Shown piece by piece: positions 48,827-58,257 of a stretch of 64,000 nt of DNA; position 1 is the first letter of the stretch; each line of letters begins with the position of its first letter. Location of the stretch: NCBI RefSeq assembly GCF_000733725.1, contig NZ_JMQM01000001.1:1798001-1862000 (forward strand), given 5' to 3'. Both the position numbers and the translations under genes were made by a program. This stretch comes from Nitratireductor basaltis. GTDB taxonomy: Bacteria > Pseudomonadota > Alphaproteobacteria > Rhizobiales > Rhizobiaceae. The notes under the pieces were generated by a model. The model searched no databases and was not told where the DNA came from. It saw only the letters and a list, made by a program, of their open reading frames with translations.

Positions 48827-50950
48827 CTAACCAGCGATTTTCGAGAAATCCGCCACCTTGCCGGTCGCCACGCGAATACGGTCGAGCAGGGCCAGACGAT
48901 TGGCGCGAACCGAATCATTTTCGTCATTTACGAGAACATTCTCGAAAAATGAATCAATCGGCTCACGCAGTGCCGCAAGTGCACGCATGGCAGCCGAATA
49001 GTCTTGTTTCTGAATCGCTTCGGCGGCTTCCTTCTCAGCCTGCGTGACCGCAGAGTAGAGAGCCTGTTCGGAAGCATCACTCAGGAGGCCGGTGTCGATA
49101 TCATCTGCGACGCGCGTGCCCTTCTTTTCTTCAGCGGCCAGAATGTTTGCCGCGCGCTTGGTGCCCGCCAGAAGGTTCCTGCCTTCTTCCGTCTCCAGCA
49201 GCTCACCCAGCGCCTCCACGCGACGCACGACGAGCAGGAGGTCGTCGTTTGATGCCCCTTCACTCGCCAGCACCGCGTCAATCAGGTCGTGGCGCGCGCC
49301 CTGATCGCGCAGATAGACCTTCAGGCGGTCGTGGAAGAAGGAGAGGAGGTCGGTGTCCGCTTTCTGCGACAGCTTCAGCTCCACCTTGTTCTCCACCACG
49401 ATCCGGATCACGCCCAGCGCTGCTCTTCGCAGAGCATATGGATCCTTCGAGCCAGTCGGCTTCTCGTCGATGGCCCAGAAGCCGGTGAGCATGTCGAGCT
49501 TGTCGGCCAGTGCGACTGCTAGCGCGACCGGGTCTGTTGGCACCACATCGGTGGGGCCTAGCGGCTTGTAATGTTCCTCGATGGCCGCGGCGACAGACGG
49601 GTGCTCGCCCTGAAGCTCGGCATATTTACGGCCGATGGCGCCCTGAAGCTCGGGGAACTCACCGACGACCTCGGTCTGCAGGTCGGCCTTGGCGAGATGC
49701 GCGGCGCGGACGGCGAGTTCGGGATCAGCACCAACCAGCGGTGCCAGTTCCTTCGCTAAGGCCGCAATGCGGGCCACGCGCTCGCCTTGCGTGCCGAGCT
49801 TGGCGTGGAAGGTCACGCCCAGATGGTCAAGTCGCGCCATGCGCTGGTCGAGCGGCTTTTTCAGATCCAGGCCAAACTTTTCGGCAGAGGCTTCCAGCCG
49901 GTCGAGATCGGGCAGATCGGCCTGGTCGGTCTCCCAGAAATATAGCGCGTCGGACAGGCGCGCGCGCACGACCTTGCCATTGCCATGGGCGATGGTCTTG
50001 CCACCGTCGGTCGCCTCTATATTGGAGGTGATGACAAAGGTGTTGGAAAGCTTCTCGCTCTCGCCCTGCGGGCGGCAGACGAAGCATTTCTGGTTGGCGC
50101 GGATGGTCAGGCGGATGACCTCCGGCGGGATCTGCAGATATTCTTCCTCGAAGGTGCCGAGCAGCACGACCGGCCATTCCACGAGACCGGACACCTCTTC
50201 CAGAAGCCCCTCATCCTCGACCAGCTCAAGGCCGTTCGCGAAAGCGAGATTGCGCGCGTCATCGAGAATGATGCGCTTGCGGCGCTCGGCATCGAGCACG
50301 ACCTTGGCGGCTTCGAGCTTTTCGACATAGTCGTCGAAGCGGCGCACGGTGATGGCCTCCGGCGCATGGAAGCGGTGACCATAGGTGATATTGCCGGAGC
50401 GGATGCCATCGACCTCGAAATCCACCACCACCGGCTCCTCGGTCTCCGGACCGAAGGTGCACAGGATCGACTGCAGCGGGCGCACCCAGCGCAGGCTGCC
50501 GGGCTGGCTTGAGGCCTTGCCCCAGCGCATGGATTTGGGCCACGGGAAATTGCGGATGATGCCGGGCATGACCTCGGCAATGATGTCCTCGGCTACCCTG
50601 CCCTTCTTCTCGATCACGGCCACGTAGAAATCACCCTTTTTCGGGTCCGTCTGCACCTGTGCCTGATCGATAGAATCAAGACCCGCACCACGAAGGAAGC
50701 CTGCGATCGCCTTTTCGGGGGCATCGGTGCGCGGGCCCTTGCGCTCTTCACGCACATCCTTGGAACGGGCGGTGAGGCCGCGAAGATCAAGCGTCAGGCG
50801 ACGCGGTGTCCAGTACTCCTGCGCGCCCTCATAGGTCAGACCCGCCTCCACCAGCGCGTCGGTGACGAGCTTCCTGAGGTCGCCGGCAGCCTTGCGCTGC
50901 ATGCGAGCGGGGATTTCTTCCGAGCGAAGTTCGAGAAGCAGATCGGGCAT
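48827..50950 (-). CDS. glyS: Glycyl-tRNA synthetase beta subunit
   Basis: The 707-residue beta chain of the bacterial alpha2beta2 enzyme. It starts [21 protein letters not shown] and has [32 protein letters not shown] and, at the end, an anticodon-binding domain (about 575-690) with [18 protein letters not shown]. Length is normal. The ribosome site is weak, and a terminator-like hairpin lies 16-51 bp upstream. glyQ is upstream, separated by a VOC-family gene. Confidence 0.96.
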   Translation of the reverse strand: MPDLLLELRSEEIPARMQRKAAGDLRKLVTDALVEAGLTYEGAQEYWTPRRLTLDLRGLTARSKDVREERKGPRTDAPEKAIAGFLRGAGLDSIDQAQVQTDPKKGDFYVAVIEKKGRVAEDIIAEVMPGIIRNFPWPKSMRWGKASSQPGSLRWVRPLQSILCTFGPETEEPVVVDFEVDGIRSGNITYGHRFHAPEAITVRRFDDYVEKLEAAKVVLDAERRKRIILDDARNLAFANGLELVEDEGLLEEVSGLVEWPVVLLGTFEEEYLQIPPEVIRLTIRANQKCFVCRPQGESEKLSNTFVITSNIEATDGGKTIAHGNGKVVRARLSDALYFWETDQADLPDLDRLEASAEKFGLDLKKPLDQRMARLDHLGVTFHAKLGTQGERVARIAALAKELAPLVGADPELAVRAAHLAKADLQTEVVGEFPELQGAIGRKYAELQGEHPSVAAAIEEHYKPLGPTDVVPTDPVALAVALADKLDMLTGFWAIDEKPTGSKDPYALRRAALGVIRIVVENKVELKLSQKADTDLLSFFHDRLKVYLRDQGARHDLIDAVLASEGASNDDLLLVVRRVEALGELLETEEGRNLLAGTKRAANILAAEEKKGTRVADDIDTGLLSDASEQALYSAVTQAEKEAAEAIQKQDYSAAMRALAALREPIDSFFENVLVNDENDSVRANRLALLDRIRVATGKVADFSKIAG

Positions 50951-50965
50951 AGTCAGGCTCTGGCT

Positions 50966-51001
50966 GAAAAAAGAAGTGGGCTGGCAATAGCAAGCCAGCC
51001 C
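50966..51001 (-). terminator. Hairpin with U-rich tail between the VOC gene and glyS
   Basis: On the minus strand GGGCTGGC (51001-50994) pairs with GCCAGCCC (50985-50978) around 8 nt. ACTTC then TTTTTT follow, ending 16 bp from the glyS start. The five-base offset before the T-run weakens it as a classic terminator. It could end the glyQ-VOC transcript or attenuate glyS. Confidence 0.6.
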
Positions 51002-51078
51002 GTGCTTGTCACCCGTTCAGCCGGCGTGACTTTGCGGCCAGCGTGATTTGCGCCGGCATATTGACCTGAGATCGCGCC

Positions 51079-51456
51079 CTAGCGGTTCTCGGAGGTCATC
51101 CAGCCGACCACTGCGCCGGTCGGTTCCTTGATGATGGCGATGCGGCCGACACCTGGAACATCGAATGGCTGCCGGATGATCGTCGCACCCTTGCCCTCAG
51201 CCTTTTTGACCAAACCATCGATGCCGTCGACCTCAAGATAGGGCATCCAGTGATCGGGGACGTTCTCGAAATCCGGGCCGGACATCTCGAAGAATCCTGC
51301 CGCCATGTCGTCGCCGGTTTTGGCAACGTGATAGGTGCCCTCACCCATATCCATGGCTTCAAAGGACCAGCCGACCGTGTCCGCGTAAAAGGCTTTTGCC
51401 TTCTTCACGTCATGGGTCATCAGTTCATTCCAGACAAAAGTTCCGTGCTTAGGCAT
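51079..51456 (-). CDS. VOC family (glyoxalase/bleomycin-resistance-like) protein
   Basis: A 125-residue single-domain vicinal-oxygen-chelate protein. Its pattern KHGTFVWNELMTHD, KAFYADTVGWSFE and ending IIKEPTGAVVGWM is that of the small VOC proteins that pair beta-alpha-beta modules into metal-binding dimers. The activity is unknown. It lies between glyQ (95 bp) and glyS (128 bp), in the same direction. Confidence 0.87.
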   Translation of the reverse strand: MPKHGTFVWNELMTHDVKKAKAFYADTVGWSFEAMDMGEGTYHVAKTGDDMAAGFFEMSGPDFENVPDHWMPYLEVDGIDGLVKKAEGKGATIIRQPFDVPGVGRIAIIKEPTGAVVGWMTSENR

Positions 51457-51551
51457 TGGAAATACTCCTTTATCAAAACGCGAAAATCAAAACGCGTTGG
51501 AGATGCCCGCGAGGCATGTCCAGAATATGGAGATTTCGTGTCCTAAAGATG

Positions 51552-52499
51552 TCAGGCGGCTTCGGCCTTTGCCCCGCCTGCATCGGTGAGCAGGAAGGCT
51601 TCGCCACAGGCTTTTGCCAGATCGCGCACGCGCAGGATGTAGCTCTGACGCTCGGTGACAGAGATCACGCCGCGCGCATCAAGCAGGTTGAAGACGTGCG
51701 ATGCCTTGATTGCCTGGTCATAGGCAGGCAGCACACATTTGTGCAGCGCGCCCGGCGCATCCGGTGAACCGGCTTCAAGCAGCGCGCGGCACTCGGCCTC
51801 GGCATCCTTGAAATGCTGGAACAGCTTGTCGGTGTCGGCATATTCGAAATTGTAGCGGGAATACTCCTGCTCGGCCTGCAGGAAGACATCGCCATAGGTG
51901 ACCTTGTCCTCGCCTTCCAGACCGTTGAAATTCAGCTCATAGACATTGTCCACGCCCTGCACATACATCGCCAGACGCTCCAGGCCGTAGGTCAGCTCGC
52001 CAGAGACCGGCGCACATTCGATGCCGCAGACCTGCTGGAAGTAGGTGAACTGCGAGACCTCCATGCCATCGCACCAGCACTCCCAGCCAAGCCCCCAGGC
52101 GCCGAGCGTCGGACTTTCCCAGTCATCTTCCACGAAGCGCACATCATGCTTGGCCATGTCGAGGCCGATTGCCTCCAGCGAGCCGAGATAAAGCTCCTGC
52201 AGGTTCGACGGGTTGGGCTTCAGGATCACCTGATACTGGTAATAATGTTGAAGCCGGTTGGGATTCTCGCCATAGCGGCCGTCCTTCGGGCGGCGCGAGG
52301 GCTGAACATAGGCAGCCTTCCACGGCTTCGGACCCAGGGACCGCAGCGTCGTTGCCGGATGGAACGTGCCCGCGCCCACTTCCATGTCGTAAGGCTGCAG
52401 GATCGCGCAGCCATGGCGTGCCCAGTAGTCATGCAGGGTCAGGATGAGCCCCTGAAAGGAGCGCGTCGGATGCATGTGCGGCAATGGGCTGGCGTTCAC
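51552..52499 (-). CDS. glyQ: Glycyl-tRNA synthetase alpha subunit
   Basis: The 315-residue class II catalytic chain. It has [54 protein letters not shown] and [19 protein letters not shown], all diagnostic. Length is normal. The usual glyQ-glyS order is kept, but with a VOC gene and hairpin between. Confidence 0.97.
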   Translation of the reverse strand: MNASPLPHMHPTRSFQGLILTLHDYWARHGCAILQPYDMEVGAGTFHPATTLRSLGPKPWKAAYVQPSRRPKDGRYGENPNRLQHYYQYQVILKPNPSNLQELYLGSLEAIGLDMAKHDVRFVEDDWESPTLGAWGLGWECWCDGMEVSQFTYFQQVCGIECAPVSGELTYGLERLAMYVQGVDNVYELNFNGLEGEDKVTYGDVFLQAEQEYSRYNFEYADTDKLFQHFKDAEAECRALLEAGSPDAPGALHKCVLPAYDQAIKASHVFNLLDARGVISVTERQSYILRVRDLAKACGEAFLLTDAGGAKAEAA

Positions 52500-52670
52500 G
52501 TCACTTCTCCGGCTGGCCCGCGGTCACGCAGGCGGCTTTCTCGCCTCACTTCGAAAGGCAGCCCGTCCTATTGCGGGCCGCGCGACAGGTCAAGAAGCGG
52601 GTGCCTTTCGCGGGATGTGCCGGAGGAAGGTTTGGTGGGACTGCACCTTGCATTCAAGAACTGAGCTTTG

Positions 52671-52696
52671 AACGCGGCACCCTTTCACGCCGCGTT
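52671..52696. repeat. 8-bp stem-loop near the 3' end of the TPR-LysM gene
   Basis: AACGCGGC (52671-52678) pairs with GCCGCGTT (52689-52696) around 10 nt, 20 bp past the TPR gene stop. There is no T-run on either side, so it is at best a weak terminator. The 52500-52670 gap otherwise holds nothing I can support. Confidence 0.5.
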
Positions 52697-52715
52697 GGCC
52701 GCTTCGGTCGCGCTC

Positions 52716-54746
52716 TTACTCTGCCTCGGCGGGGAGTTTCAGTTCCTGGCCAACGGTCAGCCGGTCGGGATTGCCCTTGAGAACGGGGTTCAGCTCCAGA
52801 AGTTCACGGAACCGTTTGCCGTCGCCAAGCAACTTGGTTGCGATGGAGTGGAGGGTTTCGCCGGGCTGGACCACGTGGATGGTCTCTACCTCAACCTCTG
52901 GCGCTTCGGACATGGGAGCGGATTGCACTTCTCCCGATGCAGCGTCCGTTGCCGTTTCACCGGCACCCAGAGCGCCTGCGGCATTGGCTTCCTTCTTCGG
53001 CTCGTCCGCCTCAAGACCTTCTTCGAGCTTGCGCTCGACTTCGGCCTTCAGTTCCGATTCCGGCTCCATCGTGAGCGCGTGGGACCACTGATAGCGGGCT
53101 TCGAGCTTGCGCCCCACCTTCCAGTAGGCATCTCCCAGATGGTCGTTCAGGACGGCGTCGTCGGGCCGCAGGGAGACCGCACGCTCGAGATGCTCGACAG
53201 CCTCGTCGAACTCGCCCAGCTTGTAATGTGCCCAGCCGAGCGAATCGACGATGTAGCCGTCGCTCGGGCGCAATTCCACGGCACGGCGGATGAGATCCAT
53301 CGCTTCGGTGAGATTTTCACCACGATCCACCCAGGAATAGCCGAGATAGTTCAGCACCTGCGGATGATCGGGATAAAGCTCCAGCGCCTGACGGAAATTC
53401 GGTTCGGCCTTTTCCCACTGCTTGATGCGCTCATAGGCGATGCCGCGCTGGTAATAGATCGCCCAATGCTGACGCTCGGGCGTCTCGATCTGCTCGACCG
53501 CGCGGTCATACAACTCTGAAGCTGCCTCGAAATTCTTGTCGCTGGCATAGACACCGCCAAGCGCGAGATAGGCGCGCATGTCGGAAGGGTCCTGTTCCAG
53601 CACATCGTTCAGATGGCTGACGGCCTCTTCCTTCTTTCCAAGGTCGGACAGGTTCAGACCGATCTGGAAGGAGGCGAAGCGCGACCAGAGGGAATCGCTG
53701 CCGATATTCCCGTAGATATCGATGGCCTTCTGCGACTGGCCCTGGCGCTCCGCCACCTGGGCAAGTTGCACGATGGCCGCATCATTGTCGGGGTAAGCCG
53801 CGCGCGCAATGTTGAGATAGAGCCGCACGAAGCTTTCGCCACCACCGACTGCAAGCTCGGTCGCGACATTGAGCAGGATCTCGGCCGCACCGGCTGCGGC
53901 GTTTGGAATGGCGACGGTTACCTCTTCGCCTGCTTCGATCCTTTCGCGAAGCAATCCGACGGAGGCAACGCCGCCCCCATTTTCCTCTGCCTTCTTCAGG
54001 ACTTCCAGCGCCTCGTCGCGACGGTCCTGGCTGATGAGGTAGCGTGCATAGGATTCGGCGATGCGACCAAGCGTGTAGGGAGCTACGGAACGTGGCGTCA
54101 GCTCGTTGAACACGCGGTTGAAAGCGGCATCCGCCTCTTTCACGTTTCCAGCCTGCGCCTCGATCAATGCACGGTGATAGGTGGTGAAGAGCGGGTACCA
54201 GTCCGGACCATCGAGCTTTTCAAGCTCGGTTATGGCTGCAGCGCTGTCCCCCTGCCCCAGCTTCGTCCAGGCCGTCATCGTACCGGTGATGAGGCGGTCA
54301 AGATCGCTTTCCACGACAAGCTTCAACCAGCGCTCGGCAGCGGCATAGTCGCCATCCTTCAGCGTATCGGCTGCCAGAAGCAGACGCGAAAAACGCTCGA
54401 CCTGCGGTTCCGACTTCAACTTGTCGGCGTAAGGAATGGCTTCTTCCATCCGCCCGTCTGCGACAAGCGCGAGAAGAAGGCTCTGCTGCAAGGTCGTGTT
54501 GTCGGGCTGGAATGCAAGGGCGCGCTTGTAGAACTCGATTGCCTTGTCGAGATTGTCATCAAGCTCGGCAGCGCGTGCGGCGAGGAATGCGCCGGAGAAG
54601 CTCTGGATCGTGATACGGCTTTCGTCAACAATACCAGGTTCGAAGCTCGGCTTTTCCGCGTCCTGTGCGAGCGCACCGGAACCTACCCCAAGAAGAAGCG
54701 CCCCAAGTGCAGCACCCACCTTCAGACCCGCATATTTAAGCCGCAT
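52716..54746 (-). CDS. Exported TPR-repeat protein with C-terminal LysM domain
   Basis: A 676-residue protein. A signal peptide (about 1-28, ending ALA-Q) is followed by about ten tetratricopeptide repeats (clear examples near QHWAIYYQRGIAYERIKQ and DGYIVDSLGWAHYKLGE), an Ala/Glu-rich linker, and a LysM domain at about 622-672 beginning TIHVVQPGETLHSIATKLL. LysM binds peptidoglycan, so the TPR scaffold should be tethered to the cell wall. I chose ATG 54746. The next gene upstream is the polyprenyl synthase. Confidence 0.85.
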   Translation of the reverse strand: MRLKYAGLKVGAALGALLLGVGSGALAQDAEKPSFEPGIVDESRITIQSFSGAFLAARAAELDDNLDKAIEFYKRALAFQPDNTTLQQSLLLALVADGRMEEAIPYADKLKSEPQVERFSRLLLAADTLKDGDYAAAERWLKLVVESDLDRLITGTMTAWTKLGQGDSAAAITELEKLDGPDWYPLFTTYHRALIEAQAGNVKEADAAFNRVFNELTPRSVAPYTLGRIAESYARYLISQDRRDEALEVLKKAEENGGGVASVGLLRERIEAGEEVTVAIPNAAAGAAEILLNVATELAVGGGESFVRLYLNIARAAYPDNDAAIVQLAQVAERQGQSQKAIDIYGNIGSDSLWSRFASFQIGLNLSDLGKKEEAVSHLNDVLEQDPSDMRAYLALGGVYASDKNFEAASELYDRAVEQIETPERQHWAIYYQRGIAYERIKQWEKAEPNFRQALELYPDHPQVLNYLGYSWVDRGENLTEAMDLIRRAVELRPSDGYIVDSLGWAHYKLGEFDEAVEHLERAVSLRPDDAVLNDHLGDAYWKVGRKLEARYQWSHALTMEPESELKAEVERKLEEGLEADEPKKEANAAGALGAGETATDAASGEVQSAPMSEAPEVEVETIHVVQPGETLHSIATKLLGDGKRFRELLELNPVLKGNPDRLTVGQELKLPAEAE

Positions 54747-54882
54747 GTCGTTCCTTCCCTTAGACCCGCAAGCGGGCACCATGCTTGAAATGCCATTCAG
54801 TCATTCAACCAACTGTTATGGCAAGAGGATGGCCTTTTTGCGATAGCGCTTCAATGCCAGGTCGGGACCGAAAGGCTGAACA

Positions 54883-55899
54883 TCAGACAACGCGGCTTAT
54901 GCAGAAGTCGATGACATCGAAAAGCGCATCCTTCTGCTCGCTGTCTTCGAGCGGCGCCAGAGCATCACGCGCGATCTCGCCGAAGTGACGTGCACGATTG
55001 ATGGTGTCGGCAATGGCATTGTGGCGCGCCAACAGGCCAATGGCCTTTTCAAGTGCGGCGTCATCGCAATTGTTCTCTTCGATCGCGCTCTTCCAGAAGG
55101 CGCGCTCCTCGCTCGTGCCGCGGCGATAGGCGAGGATGACGGGCAGCGTGACCTTGCCCTCCCGGAAATCGTCGCCGACATTCTTGCCCAGTTCGCTTGC
55201 CTTGCCGCCATAGTCGAGCGCGTCATCGACCAGCTGGAAAGCAAGACCGAGATTGGTGCCGAAGGAGCGCAGGGCTGCGCGGTCGTTCCTGCTGGCCTGC
55301 GCGATGACCGGCCCGACTTCGGCTGCAGCGGAAAACAGGGCCGCGGTCTTGGCCTTGATGACCTGGAGATATTCGTCTTCCGTGGTTTCCAGATTTTTCG
55401 AAACGCCAAGCTGCATCACCTCGCCTTCGGCAATCACCGAGGCGGCGGTCGAAAGAATGTCGAGCGCTTCGAGCGAGCCGACATCCACCATCATGCGGAA
55501 GGCTTGTCCCAGAAGGAAATCACCCACCAGTACGCTTGCCTGGTTGCCCCAGATCATGCGTGCGGTCTTGCGGCCACGGCGCAAATCGCTTTCATCCACC
55601 ACATCGTCGTGAAGAAGCGTCGCGGTGTGCATGAACTCGACCGAAGTCGCGAGCTTGACGTGGTTCTCGCCCTCATAGCCAAACATCTGCGCTGCCGCGA
55701 TGGTGATCATGGGGCGCAGGCGCTTGCCGCCGGAGGAGATGAGGTGCTTGGCAAGTTCCGGGATCAGCTCGACATCGGAACCGGCCTTGGACAGGATCAG
55801 CTCGTTCACGCGCGCCATGTCCGATCTGGTAAGGCCGACAAGACGATCCACCGAAGCAGGCCCGCCCTTGCTGCCTTCCATATTCAACACGACGCCCAT
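54883..55899 (-). CDS. Long-chain polyprenyl diphosphate synthase
   Basis: A 338-residue class of octaprenyl/decaprenyl diphosphate synthase that supplies the ubiquinone tail. The first Asp-rich motif is LLHDDVVDESDLRRG and the second QLVDDALDYGG. The residues just before the first motif (FMHTATL) fit a long-chain enzyme. The start at 55899 follows GGAGG. It is divergent from the DUF2007 gene. Product chain length cannot be fixed from sequence, but C50 is common in this group. Confidence 0.93.
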   Translation of the reverse strand: MGVVLNMEGSKGGPASVDRLVGLTRSDMARVNELILSKAGSDVELIPELAKHLISSGGKRLRPMITIAAAQMFGYEGENHVKLATSVEFMHTATLLHDDVVDESDLRRGRKTARMIWGNQASVLVGDFLLGQAFRMMVDVGSLEALDILSTAASVIAEGEVMQLGVSKNLETTEDEYLQVIKAKTAALFSAAAEVGPVIAQASRNDRAALRSFGTNLGLAFQLVDDALDYGGKASELGKNVGDDFREGKVTLPVILAYRRGTSEERAFWKSAIEENNCDDAALEKAIGLLARHNAIADTINRARHFGEIARDALAPLEDSEQKDALFDVIDFCISRVV

Positions 55900-56049
55900 C
55901 AGGCTACCTCCAGTCCAGTTATCCGGCTCGAATGAGCCCTTAGAACATATGGGGCTGTTCACCCCTGCCGCAAGCGGCGAAATAACGCGTTTGACTTGCA
56001 ATGCAATGAGAAGATTTACAAGAGGTCCGCGACCTGCCACCGTCATTTC

Positions 56050-56268
56050 ATGATCGAACTTCTGCGCACCAATGACCCCGTCACCCTATCCTTCGTTGAA
56101 AGCCTTCTGAAAGATGCAGGCATAGGCTGTTTCGTGGCCGATACGAATATGAGCATCATGGAAGGGTCGCTGGGCGTCCTGCCGCGGCGGATATTGGTGG
56201 AACAGGACAAGCTTGAGGCCGCGCGGCGCCTCATGATCGATGCCGGTCTTGAGGACCAGGTATCCTGA
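56050..56268 (+). CDS. DUF2007 family small protein
   Basis: A 72-residue protein with the DUF2007 pattern: MIELLRTNDPVTLSFVESLL, then DAGIGCFVADTNMSIMEGS and RILVEQDKLEAARRLM. The family is a putative signal-transducing domain with no proven role. A position directly before the TrmN6-like gene (14-bp gap) is seen in many Hyphomicrobiales. Confidence 0.87.
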   Translation: MIELLRTNDPVTLSFVESLLKDAGIGCFVADTNMSIMEGSLGVLPRRILVEQDKLEAARRLMIDAGLEDQVS

Positions 56269-56281
56269 AGGTGCGGCGCTG

Positions 56282-57064
56282 ATGTCTCGATCGGATTTTC
56301 CTGCCGTCACGCAGGATGCTTTTCACCGTGGAAAATTTCACCTGATCCAACCGGCTGCCAAGGCGCATCGTGCGGGCGTGGACGCCATGCTTCTGGCCGC
56401 CGCCGCACCTGACGGGTTCGACGGCGCGGTTGCCGATCTTGGCGCAGGTGCAGGCGCGGCAGGACTCGCCGTGCTTTCACGTTGTGCCGAGGCGCGGGCG
56501 GCTCTGGTGGAGCGTGATGCGCTGATGGCCGAATGCGCCCGGCGCACCTTGCAGCTTCCAGGAAATGAAGCGTTTCGGGACCGCGTAGAAGTTATCGAGG
56601 CCGATGTGATGGCCAGCGGACGTATCCGGCTTGAGCAGGGGCTGGAGGACAACCGTTTCGATCTCGTCATCATGAACCCGCCGTTCAACCACGGACATGA
56701 CCGTGCCACGCCCCATGAGACGCGAAGACTTGCCCATGTGATGGTGGAAGGGATGTTCGAGGCGTGGGTACGCACCGCTGCCGCCATTTCCAGAAGTGAC
56801 GGGATGATCGTCGTGATCGCCCGGCCTGAATCGCTTTCGGATATTCTCGCCGCACTTGATCGGCGGTTCGGATGCGCTGACATTCTACCTGTTCATCCAC
56901 GCGAGGCTGCAGCTGCAATCCGCGTCATCATCCGGGCGCGCAAGGGCGCGCGCGGACCGCTTTCAATCTTGCCCCCTCTGGTGCTGCACGGTGCAGAGCG
57001 TGAATTCACGACGCGGGCAAACCGATTGATCAATGGCGAAGTCGCCTTGTTTGCCGATCGATGA
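56282..57064 (+). CDS. TrmN6-like tRNA/small-molecule methyltransferase
   Basis: A 260-residue class I methyltransferase of the tRNA1(Val) A37 N6 type. It has DAFHRGKFHLIQP near the start, VADLGAGAGAAGLAVL as SAM loop and the catalytic NPPF (IMNPPFNHGHD). I chose ATG 56282. An in-frame start 42 bp earlier overlaps DUF2007. The exact target is uncertain. Confidence 0.87.
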   Translation: MSRSDFPAVTQDAFHRGKFHLIQPAAKAHRAGVDAMLLAAAAPDGFDGAVADLGAGAGAAGLAVLSRCAEARAALVERDALMAECARRTLQLPGNEAFRDRVEVIEADVMASGRIRLEQGLEDNRFDLVIMNPPFNHGHDRATPHETRRLAHVMVEGMFEAWVRTAAAISRSDGMIVVIARPESLSDILAALDRRFGCADILPVHPREAAAAIRVIIRARKGARGPLSILPPLVLHGAEREFTTRANRLINGEVALFADR

Positions 57065-57151
57065 AGCAGTTGGCACAGGGCTCTTTGCTTTGACCCATTT
57101 CATGCCTACATGCTTGGCCAAGTTTACCGGAATTGTTCAAGGAGACCCGAT

Positions 57152-58009
57152 TTGAAGCCTCTTTCGCGCCTTTTGCCCAAGTCCATGCGCAGCGATGCAA
57201 CGACCATTCCCGTCGTCAGACTGCAAGGCGCGATCATGGCGAACAGTTCTCCGATGCGGCAGAACCTGTCGCTCGCTGCAACGGCAGGCGTCCTCCAGAA
57301 GGCTTTTTCGGACAAGAAGGCACCAGCCGTTGCCATCTCCATCAATTCACCGGGTGGCTCGCCGGTTCAGTCGCGTTTGATCTTCAAGCGCATCCGCGAC
57401 ATTGCCGAGGAGAAGAAGAAGCATGTCCATGTCTTCGTTGAGGATGTTGCAGCTTCAGGCGGCTACATGATCGCACTTGCCGGTGACGAGATCATTGCGG
57501 ACCCCTCCTCAATTGTCGGTTCAATCGGCGTCGTGTCTGCCGGCTTCGGCTTCCCCGAACTTCTCAAGAAGATCGGGGTGGAGCGGCGCGTTCATACGGC
57601 AGGCCAGAACAAGGCCGTTCTTGACCCTTTCCAGCCGGAAAAGGCCGAAGATGTGGAGCGCCTGAAGGCATTGCAGCTCGAAATCCACGAGATCTTCATC
57701 GACATGGTGAAGCAGCGCCGTGGTGCGAAGCTGGCCGAAAATGACGATCTCTTCACCGGTCTGTTCTGGACCGGGCACCGGGCAAAGGAACTTGGCCTCA
57801 TCGACGGCATCGGGGATATGCGCGGCTTCCTTAAAGAGCGTTATGGCAAGAAGACGAAGATGAAGCTCATAAGCCAGTCGCGGGGGTTGTTCGGCCGCAG
57901 GCTTGGGCTAGTTTCAGGACCCGACATGAGTGCATTGGGCGCTTCACTTGCGACCGGCGTCATGGAAAGCGCCGAAGAACAGGCCCTTTGGCAACGTTTC
58001 GGGTTGTGA
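57152..58009 (+). CDS. S49 family serine peptidase, SohB/SppA-like
   Basis: A 285-residue protease. The serine nucleophile is S102 in EDVAASGGYMIA and the catalytic lysine is K154 in HTAGQNKAVLDPF. SINSPGGSPVQ is the oxyanion region. It lacks the membrane anchor of SppA, so it may be cytosolic or peripheral. TTG 57152 is chosen as start because AAGGAG lies 8 nt before it. The TrmN6-like gene is upstream by 87 bp. Confidence 0.88.
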   Translation: MKPLSRLLPKSMRSDATTIPVVRLQGAIMANSSPMRQNLSLAATAGVLQKAFSDKKAPAVAISINSPGGSPVQSRLIFKRIRDIAEEKKKHVHVFVEDVAASGGYMIALAGDEIIADPSSIVGSIGVVSAGFGFPELLKKIGVERRVHTAGQNKAVLDPFQPEKAEDVERLKALQLEIHEIFIDMVKQRRGAKLAENDDLFTGLFWTGHRAKELGLIDGIGDMRGFLKERYGKKTKMKLISQSRGLFGRRLGLVSGPDMSALGASLATGVMESAEEQALWQRFGL

Positions 58010-58068
58010 GATAGGATCGAGGCTGAATGGCGCCTGCATCTGCGCGGGCCCTGGTGGAGGATGTGCGC

Positions 58069-58254
58069 ATGCCGCAATTGATCTTTTTCGGTGCCGTTGG
58101 ACTTGCAGCCTATCTCGGCTATCGCGCCTTATTGCGGGAGGCCGAGCGTGTGACAAGCCGTGCCAGGCGCGCGCGCAAGGAAGCCGCAACCGGCAGCGTT
58201 GGCACCCTGGTGAAAGACCCCGAGACAGGGGAATATCGCGTGGCCAAGGACTGA
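58069..58254 (+). CDS. Small membrane-anchored protein, unknown function
   Basis: A 61-residue protein: a hydrophobic segment (residues 3-19, LIFFGAVGLAAYLGYRAL), then a strongly basic helix (REAERVTSRARRARKEAA) and TLVKDPETGEYRVAKD. The DPETGEYR tail recurs in small hypothetical proteins of rhizobia. The start follows GGAGG. A start 42 bp earlier is possible. It lies 3 bp before ispE. Confidence 0.7.
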   Translation: MPQLIFFGAVGLAAYLGYRALLREAERVTSRARRARKEAATGSVGTLVKDPETGEYRVAKD

Positions 58255-58257
58255 CGC

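Noticed and set aside
50950-51079. T-box riboswitch before glyS
   Set aside because: T-boxes are mainly a Gram-positive feature, and the gap is too short and lacks the conserved T-box sequence.
52474-52671. Possible 65-residue gene between glyQ and the TPR gene
   Set aside because: It has a poor start, no ribosome site, odd composition and overlaps the glyQ 5' end.
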